64,000 bases of DNA from Paenibacillus albidus (GTDB taxonomy: Bacteria; Bacillota; Bacilli; Paenibacillales; Paenibacillaceae): positions 62,001 through 126,000 of the forward strand of contig NZ_BMKR01000013.1 in the NCBI RefSeq assembly GCF_014644435.1, given 5' to 3'. A program made the position numbers and the translations under genes. This document shows positions 58,717-64,000 of the stretch, piece after piece. The notes under the pieces are model-generated. The model was given only the letters and a program-made list of their open reading frames with translations, had not been told where the DNA came from and did no database searches. Positions within the stretch are counted from its first letter, which is position 1; each line of letters starts with the position of its first letter.

Positions 58717-60522
58717 GTGAAGAGCCTTCTGAAGAGAAGTTGGGACTACGGCTTGCTGATCTTGAAGGGAGTTATGGGGGTTAGGTCATGGCTGTTGGCC
58801 TATATTGTATTCATCCTGATTCCTGCATCGATTCTGCTGCATGCATATACGCAGAAATCATCGCAGATTCTGGAAGAAGAGGTAACCTATACGATGCTGC
58901 AAACGCTTAAACAAGCCAGTATTAATCTGGATTATCAGTTTGACTCCGTACGGGATAAATCCAATACTATCTTTATGAACCCCAAGCTGCATCAATATTT
59001 AAGCAGCACGGCAACCGTTGGGCAGCAGATGGATTCGCTCAAGGAGATGCGGTATTTGGTTGACAATGCCCAGACGAATCCAAATGTATTCCGGGTTCGA
59101 TTGTTTGTGAATGGCAATCGGTTGTATGCTGGTGAAAAAATCAATTTTTTTACGTTGGATACCTTGAGGGATAGGCCTTGGTTTCAACAAGTTAGGGACG
59201 CAGGAGGTACTATACTGTGGACAGGCGCCTATTTAGAATCTTATATAGACACTGAATCCACCTATGTGTTTTCGGGTGCCAGAATTCTGAGGGACCCTGA
59301 TGATTACGAACGGATTTCGGGGTATTTATTGATTGATGTAGCTGAAAAAACGATCGAGCATATATTGACAAAAATGAAGTTGACCAAGGAAGGGCATATT
59401 TATTTGGCAGCTCCCGATGGAACGATTAAATCCAGTAACGAAAAGGATTTATTGGGGAAGACCTTGAAATCACCTGAGGTGTTGGAGGTATTAGGGCAGA
59501 GCGACGAAGGAATCATTCCTCTGATGAAGGATAAGAATCCTCGATATGTGATTTATACCCATGTTCATTCAACAGGCTGGCTGTTAGTAGCAGAGGTACC
59601 CAAAGCAGAGATAACCTCTCGTGTGATTGCATTGAATCAGTTTTCAGGCGTAGCGACTTTATTTGGTGTAACCATTCTATTTTTACTGCTTGTATTTTTA
59701 TTGCTCGCTGTGATTGTACGTGGGATGAACCGCAGGATACAGACGGTCATCATGAGGATTAGGCGGGAAGGTATTGACAGCTTGGACGACCGGATCGGAA
59801 CCTCAGATACTCTACTGGAGAATAGTGTGGATCATTTGATACATAGAGTTCATGATTTGATGGAAGAGACCTATCGATCCAAGGTACAGGAGAGGGAAGC
59901 TCAGTTGCGTGCTTTACAGGCACAGATCAACCCTCACTTCTTATACAATACGCTGGATACCATTAATTGGATTGCAATTGGACGTAAAGCTCATGATATT
60001 AGTCAGATGATTGATGGCTTGGCCAAATATTTTAGGCTTAGCTTGAATAAAGGCAGAGACTTTGTAAGCATAAGTGATGAGCTTAATTTGGCCAAGGTTT
60101 ACTTGGAAATTCAGCAAACCAGATTTCCTAAGAGCTTCACCTTTTATTTTGCAATAGATGAAGACCTGGATCATTATCTAATGCCGAAGCTGACGCTCCA
60201 GCCACTAGTCGAAAACGCACTTCTGCATGGGATACGTAAGTCAAAGGGGAAATCAGGAACAATCCAAATTCGGGCTTGCCGGGATGGTGAAGATCTGCTC
60301 CTATCCGTTACAGACAATGGGATTGGCATGGAGCAAGAGCTTGCAGACAGTTTGTTGACCGAGCCACAGCCGGACTTGCGTTCTGACGGGGAGGGCAGCT
60401 CTTATGGCTTATATAATGTAAATGAGAGAATTAAATTGTTTGCAGGGGAAGCTTATGGTTTGAGTATTCGTTCAAAGCTTGGTGAGGGTACGACAGTTTC
60501 GGTTCGTTTTAAAATAGAATAG
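58717..60522 (+). CDS. YesM-type sensor histidine kinase (second system)
   Basis: A 601-residue kinase with GTG start. Membrane helix near residues 24-44, an extracytoplasmic sensor with dCache-like sequence (about 45-300), second helix at about 308-336 (FGVTILFLLLVFLLLAVIV), then the His_kinase motif AQINPHFLYNTLDTIN with His407, and the ATPase part with QPLVENALLHG, DNGIGM and GEGTTVSV. It starts 22 bases after yesN. A strong terminator follows, so kinase/regulator and transporter genes are separate transcripts. Confidence 0.93.
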   Translation: MKSLLKRSWDYGLLILKGVMGVRSWLLAYIVFILIPASILLHAYTQKSSQILEEEVTYTMLQTLKQASINLDYQFDSVRDKSNTIFMNPKLHQYLSSTATVGQQMDSLKEMRYLVDNAQTNPNVFRVRLFVNGNRLYAGEKINFFTLDTLRDRPWFQQVRDAGGTILWTGAYLESYIDTESTYVFSGARILRDPDDYERISGYLLIDVAEKTIEHILTKMKLTKEGHIYLAAPDGTIKSSNEKDLLGKTLKSPEVLEVLGQSDEGIIPLMKDKNPRYVIYTHVHSTGWLLVAEVPKAEITSRVIALNQFSGVATLFGVTILFLLLVFLLLAVIVRGMNRRIQTVIMRIRREGIDSLDDRIGTSDTLLENSVDHLIHRVHDLMEETYRSKVQEREAQLRALQAQINPHFLYNTLDTINWIAIGRKAHDISQMIDGLAKYFRLSLNKGRDFVSISDELNLAKVYLEIQQTRFPKSFTFYFAIDEDLDHYLMPKLTLQPLVENALLHGIRKSKGKSGTIQIRACRDGEDLLLSVTDNGIGMEQELADSLLTEPQPDLRSDGEGSSYGLYNVNERIKLFAGEAYGLSIRSKLGEGTTVSVRFKIE

Positions 60523-60534
60523 CATGGGGAAAAG

Positions 60535-60580
60535 GAGGCTGTCCCAGCAGTAGATTTTCTACTTGCGGGGCAGCCTCTTT
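60535..60580 (+). terminator. Terminator after the second yesM
   Basis: GAGGCTGTCCC and GGGGCAGCCTC arms around AGCAGTAGATTTTCTACTTGC, which itself contains AGTAGA/TCTACT. CTTT follows. Confidence 0.85.
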
Positions 60581-60691
60581 ATATTGTCCTAAATACCTTA
60601 AGATACTACCTGAAACCAAAACATTACCATCTACAAATGGATAGTGCCACTCTTTATAATACGAATATAAGAACACGGAGGGGAGCCGAAC

Positions 60692-61657
60692 TTGAGTATG
60701 ATACGGGCAGAGCTTGAACAGCAAACAGCTCAGATGAAGACGAAGTCAATAAGTAAGGGGCGCTGGAAGTTATTTCGAAATAATTACGATTTGTATTTGT
60801 TATTGATTCCTGGCTTGATATTTTTACTATTATTCAAATATGCACCGATGTATGGTATCATCATTGCCTTTCAGGATTTCAACATTTTTGATGGGTTTAT
60901 CGGAAGCAAGTGGGTTGGGCTGGATCAATTCGAGAAGCTTATTCATTCGGAAGAGTTTTATCAGGTATTCAACAATACGCTGTTAATCAGTTTTTATAAA
61001 ATAATTTTGCTTTTCCCAATACCGATCATCATCGCTCTTTTCCTGAATGAGGTGCGCAGGGCTGTATTTAAGAAGACGATCCAGACGATTATATTTCTTC
61101 CGCATTTTTTGTCATGGGTCATTATTTCCGGGTTATTCATGAATATCCTTTCTCCGTCCGGTGGGGTGGTGAATCATGTAATCGAATGGCTGGGAGGGAC
61201 GCCGATCTCCTTTTTCCTCGATAATCACTTTTTTCGAAGTGTTGTTGTTTTTACGGCAGGCTGGAAGGAATCCGGTTGGAACGCCATCATCTTTATTGCA
61301 GCGATTGCGGGAATTGAACAAGAGCAATATGAGGCAGCCTCCATAGATGGCGCCGGACGGATCAGACAGATGATTAACATTACACTTCCAGGTATACTGC
61401 CAACGATCATTCTAATCTTTATTTTGCGTCTGGGCTACTTACTCGAAGCTGGGACTGAACAAATATTAACGATGTATAATTCGGTCGTGTATTCATCAGG
61501 CGATGTGATTGGTACCTTCGTATACCGCCAGGGACTAGGTCAGCAGGATTACAGCTTTAGCACGGCAGTAGGCTTATTCAACTCGGTTGTTGGTTTGATC
61601 TTGATCGTATCCGGTAATGAGCTTAGTAAAAGATTAATTAAACGAAGTATATGGTAG
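60692..61657 (+). CDS. Carbohydrate ABC transporter permease (LplB-like)
   Basis: A 321-residue membrane subunit. Six main hydrophobic segments follow a basic N-terminus (GRWKLFRNNYDLYLLLIPGL). The EAA loop EAASIDGAGRIRQMINITLP docks on the ATPase. Motifs YAPMYGIIIAFQDFNIFDGF and FLPHFLSWVIISGLFMN are typical of the LplB/YtcP group. The start is TTG with GGAGGGGAG upstream; an ATG two codons on is an alternative. It pairs with the next gene. Confidence 0.93.
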   Translation: MSMIRAELEQQTAQMKTKSISKGRWKLFRNNYDLYLLLIPGLIFLLLFKYAPMYGIIIAFQDFNIFDGFIGSKWVGLDQFEKLIHSEEFYQVFNNTLLISFYKIILLFPIPIIIALFLNEVRRAVFKKTIQTIIFLPHFLSWVIISGLFMNILSPSGGVVNHVIEWLGGTPISFFLDNHFFRSVVVFTAGWKESGWNAIIFIAAIAGIEQEQYEAASIDGAGRIRQMINITLPGILPTIILIFILRLGYLLEAGTEQILTMYNSVVYSSGDVIGTFVYRQGLGQQDYSFSTAVGLFNSVVGLILIVSGNELSKRLIKRSIW

Positions 61658-61700
61658 GTAAAGCTTATGGACTACAAAGAACTCTAAGGAGGTATAAAGA

Positions 61701-62576
61701 TTGCATAAAAAAACGATAAAAGACCGATCCTTGGATCTATTTATCTACCTGTTTCTCCTTCTTATGGGAGTAGTAACGCTGCTGCCTATAGCCACTGTGC
61801 TGTCCAAAGCAGTGAGTGATGAATCGGCTGTCATTTCCGGCAAGGTGGGGATTTTCCCGGTAGGCTTTCAATTGCAAACGATGAAATACGTTATATCCTC
61901 CAGCCAATTTCTTACTTCCATAGGTATTTCTATTCTGGTTATGATTGTAGGAACCGTGCTTGCGATTGCATTAACAGCCTTGACGGCCTATCCCTTATCG
62001 AAAAGAAATTTGCCAGGAATTTCCTTCATTATGCTGCTGTTTATATTCACTATGCTCTTTAATGGCGGGATTATTCCTAACTATCTGTTGATGAAGGAGC
62101 TTCATCTGATCAATAGTCTATGGTCCTTAATACTTCCAGCTTTAATTAGCGTATTCAATATGCTAGTCATTAAAAGCTACTATGAATCACTTCCGGAATC
62201 ATTAGAAGAGTCTGCCAAGATTGATGGAGCCAGCAACTTCACGATCTTGTTCCGTATCGTTATTCCTTTGAGTGGTCCCGTTCTGGCAACTATCGCTCTT
62301 TTTTATGCCGTATATTACTGGAACGATTATTTTAATCCGATGCTCTACATTAACGATGCAGGCTTAAAGCCACTGCAGTTGTACCTGCGCGACATTGTTA
62401 TGGATGCAGACAGCTCCTCCGCTTTGAATAAGAGCGCCGACGATATGATGAATGCATCTCCGGAGGGTGTTCGCTCTGCGACGGTTATCGCTTCGATCAT
62501 ACCGATGCTTCTCGTCTATCCTTATTTGCAAAAGCACTTTGTCAAAGGCGTGCTGATTGGCTCGGTTAAAGGTTGA
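61701..62576 (+). CDS. Carbohydrate ABC transporter permease (LplC-like)
   Basis: A 291-residue membrane subunit with TTG start and AAGGAGG eight bases upstream. It has the EAA loop EESAKIDGASNFTILFRIVI, the motif FIFTMLFNGGIIPNYLLMKE and the C-terminal VKGVLIGSVKG tail, all as in the permease at the start of the window. It forms the transport channel with the preceding permease. No ATPase gene is nearby. Confidence 0.93.
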   Translation: MHKKTIKDRSLDLFIYLFLLLMGVVTLLPIATVLSKAVSDESAVISGKVGIFPVGFQLQTMKYVISSSQFLTSIGISILVMIVGTVLAIALTALTAYPLSKRNLPGISFIMLLFIFTMLFNGGIIPNYLLMKELHLINSLWSLILPALISVFNMLVIKSYYESLPESLEESAKIDGASNFTILFRIVIPLSGPVLATIALFYAVYYWNDYFNPMLYINDAGLKPLQLYLRDIVMDADSSSALNKSADDMMNASPEGVRSATVIASIIPMLLVYPYLQKHFVKGVLIGSVKG

Positions 62577-62602
62577 TGACCCGAATTGCCTTACTTTATT
62601 GC

Positions 62603-62637
62603 ATTAATACCCACGGTGTGCACATCGTGGGTTTAAT
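62603..62637 (+). terminator. Hairpin between permease and lipoprotein genes
   Basis: CCCACG and CGTGGG with flanking ATTAA/TTTAAT form a stem around GTGTGCACAT. There is no T run, so it is more likely an mRNA-stabilising or attenuating hairpin than a full terminator. Confidence 0.45.
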
Positions 62638-62671
62638 GATATAGTACAAAAATGAATAGGGAGGTCTACCC

Positions 62672-64000
62672 ATGGCAATGAAATATAAAAAATGGATGAT
62701 GGCAACACTCGCAGGAGGATTATCTGTAACATCTCTGGTCGCTTGCTCCTCTAACGGAACACCATCAGCTAGCAGCATAACCCCAGCTAGTAACCCATCA
62801 GCAGAGGTCTCAAAAGCAACGACAGAACCCAAGTCTGAATTGAAAACACTCCAAATCTGGCAGAAGGATGATTATAATACGTATCCGGTAGCCGAATATT
62901 TGGAGCAGAAGACGGGTTATAAGGTTCAGTATGATATGCTGCCGCAAGACAAGCCCGAGGACAAGTTAAATATATTGATTGCTTCCGGTGAGCCTTATGA
63001 TGCGATTACAACATTTGGAAGCACCGATTTCAAAGCGATATACTCTGACTATGCCAAAAAAGGCGCCTTAATCGAATTGGGACCGTTGATCGACAAATTT
63101 GGACCCAACATTAAAGCAGTTATAGATCCTGAAGCTTTGGAAGCTGCCAAGGTGGATGGAAAGCTGTATGCGATCCCCACCAAAAGCATCTCGAATGTAA
63201 ACACAAGCTTATATATTCGCCAAGACTGGCTTGAAAAGGTAAATATGAAGACGCCTACTACATTAGATGAGCTTACAGCGGTTCTTAAAGCTTTCAAAGA
63301 GAAGGATCCTGGCGGTAATGGAGACAAAAATATACCTTTAACCGTAAAAGGTGAGGCCGCCTTCATTGATAATATTGCTGGGGCATTTGGAATTCCAAAT
63401 TTCTGGAATGATGTGAACGGCAAGATGACACCCCGTATTTTAGACCCTGCGTATACCGAGTATGTGAATTATGTTACTGACCTTTTCAAACAAGGACTGT
63501 TGGATAAAGAGTATGCAGCTAACAAAGATGCTACGGCTAAAGAAAAATTCACAAGTGGAAAAGCAGGCATGATCCTGTTGAACTGGTCTGACGTTCCCAC
63601 TATTGCCGATGCTTTAACGAAAAATATTCCCACGGCGAAAGCGAGCTATATTTCGGCATTGAAAGGTAAGGATGGAAAAGCGGGACTTGCTGCATTCAGG
63701 GGCTTTGATAGACTTACTTTTATTCCTAAAGCTTCCAAGCATCCGGAAGATGCGATGAAGTGGATAAATGCTAAGCTTGAAAAAGAAACGTTTATAAACA
63801 TGACCATTGGTGAAGAAAATAAGCACTATACATTGAAGGATGGCACTTATACGCCTATTCAACCTATCTTTTCCGATGAGCGCAATGCGGCCAATAATTT
63901 CTTAACGGGCTCCGACGACACGAACTATCCGATCTACTGGCAGGCACGTGTTCGCAAGGATATGCGTTTGTTCGAAGCATGGGAATTTATGAACAAAAAA
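62672..64000 (+). CDS. Extracellular solute-binding lipoprotein (LplA-like), partial at 3' end
   Basis: 443 codons are in the window and the frame is open at its edge. The signal is MAMKYKKWMM, a hydrophobic stretch and lipobox SLVAC with Cys25, then a Ser/Thr/Ala linker. The mature part starts LKTLQIWQKDDYNTYPVAEY and includes KDPGGNGDKNIPLTVKG, the same type of motif as in the first lipoprotein. GGGAGG precedes the ATG. It is the ligand-capturing subunit for the two permeases before it. The ligand is unknown. Confidence 0.93.
   Translation, partial: MAMKYKKWMMATLAGGLSVTSLVACSSNGTPSASSITPASNPSAEVSKATTEPKSELKTLQIWQKDDYNTYPVAEYLEQKTGYKVQYDMLPQDKPEDKLNILIASGEPYDAITTFGSTDFKAIYSDYAKKGALIELGPLIDKFGPNIKAVIDPEALEAAKVDGKLYAIPTKSISNVNTSLYIRQDWLEKVNMKTPTTLDELTAVLKAFKEKDPGGNGDKNIPLTVKGEAAFIDNIAGAFGIPNFWNDVNGKMTPRILDPAYTEYVNYVTDLFKQGLLDKEYAANKDATAKEKFTSGKAGMILLNWSDVPTIADALTKNIPTAKASYISALKGKDGKAGLAAFRGFDRLTFIPKASKHPEDAMKWINAKLEKETFINMTIGEENKHYTLKDGTYTPIQPIFSDERNAANNFLTGSDDTNYPIYWQARVRKDMRLFEAWEFMNKK

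Overview
The window looks like chromosome of a spore-forming Bacillota, most probably a Paenibacillus (inference). It holds an alpha/beta-type spore protein gene, ytaF, and two Lpl/Yes-type carbohydrate ABC systems with YesM/YesN two-component pairs. It also has a phoR-phoP-pstB-phoU-polA-mutM-ytaF-coaE-nrdR stretch like the phoPR-polA-mutM-ytaF-coaE-nrdR neighbourhood of Bacillus. Base composition is balanced in the housekeeping part and more AT-rich in accessory parts.

Layout. 1-6.46 kb: the end of a carbohydrate ABC operon (permease, permease, lipoprotein, YesM kinase, YesN regulator) closing in a glycosidase gene cut to 70 codons. 6.54-9.6 kb: a TPP riboswitch with terminator, then tenI-thiS-thiG-thiH. 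9.7-9.9 kb and 14.38-14.57 kb: two intergenic blocks with the same short palindromic repeat at about 51-bp intervals. 10.1-12.5 kb: a MerR/methyltransferase fusion divergent from an MTA/SAH deaminase, with a MerR-type promoter between them. 12.7-15.1 kb: class I fumarase and a VOC protein. 15.3-26.4 kb: phoR, phoP, pstB, phoU (PhoP boxes before phoP and pstB), polA, mutM, ytaF, coaE, a lytic transglycosylase, a spore protein gene and nrdR. 26.5-26.8 kb: tRNA-Ala and tRNA-Lys. 26.9-28.0 kb: a graveyard of gene fragments and a 9-bp tandem repeat.

28.1-32.9 kb: a TetR regulator divergent from an SDR-MDR-SMP30-SDR operon, with three matching candidate operators. 33-38.1 kb: two small genes and a translationally coupled serine hydrolase/ABC-2 exporter operon. 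38.4-47.3 kb: a DeoR regulator (apparent ATT start) with a HAD phosphatase, then rpoN (sigma-54) divergent from a LevR-type activator, then a -24/-12 promoter and a mannose-family PTS (IIA, IIB, IIC, IID). This is a sigma factor, activator and target promoter within about 7 kb. 47.5-48.95 kb: a dead VapBC-like toxin-antitoxin pair and a dead group II intron. 48.95-52.4 kb: an AraC regulator divergent from a GH2 beta-mannosidase. 52.5-55.4 kb: an SRPBCC fragment, a LysR regulator divergent from a tautomerase/carboxymuconolactone-decarboxylase pair, and an XRE fragment. 55.5-64 kb: an FAD oxidoreductase, then a second YesN-YesM-LplB-LplC-lipoprotein system whose last gene runs off the window.

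The strongest points for follow-up are the periodic TGYA-N5-TRCA repeat, the MerR-methyltransferase/deaminase pair with its operator, the three-operator TetR locus, the compact sigma-54 PTS circuit, the long hairpin overlapping the end of phoP, and the apparent ATT start of the DeoR gene. I did not find a clear new defence or mobile system. Product names rest on motif and family recognition by eye, not on database searches.
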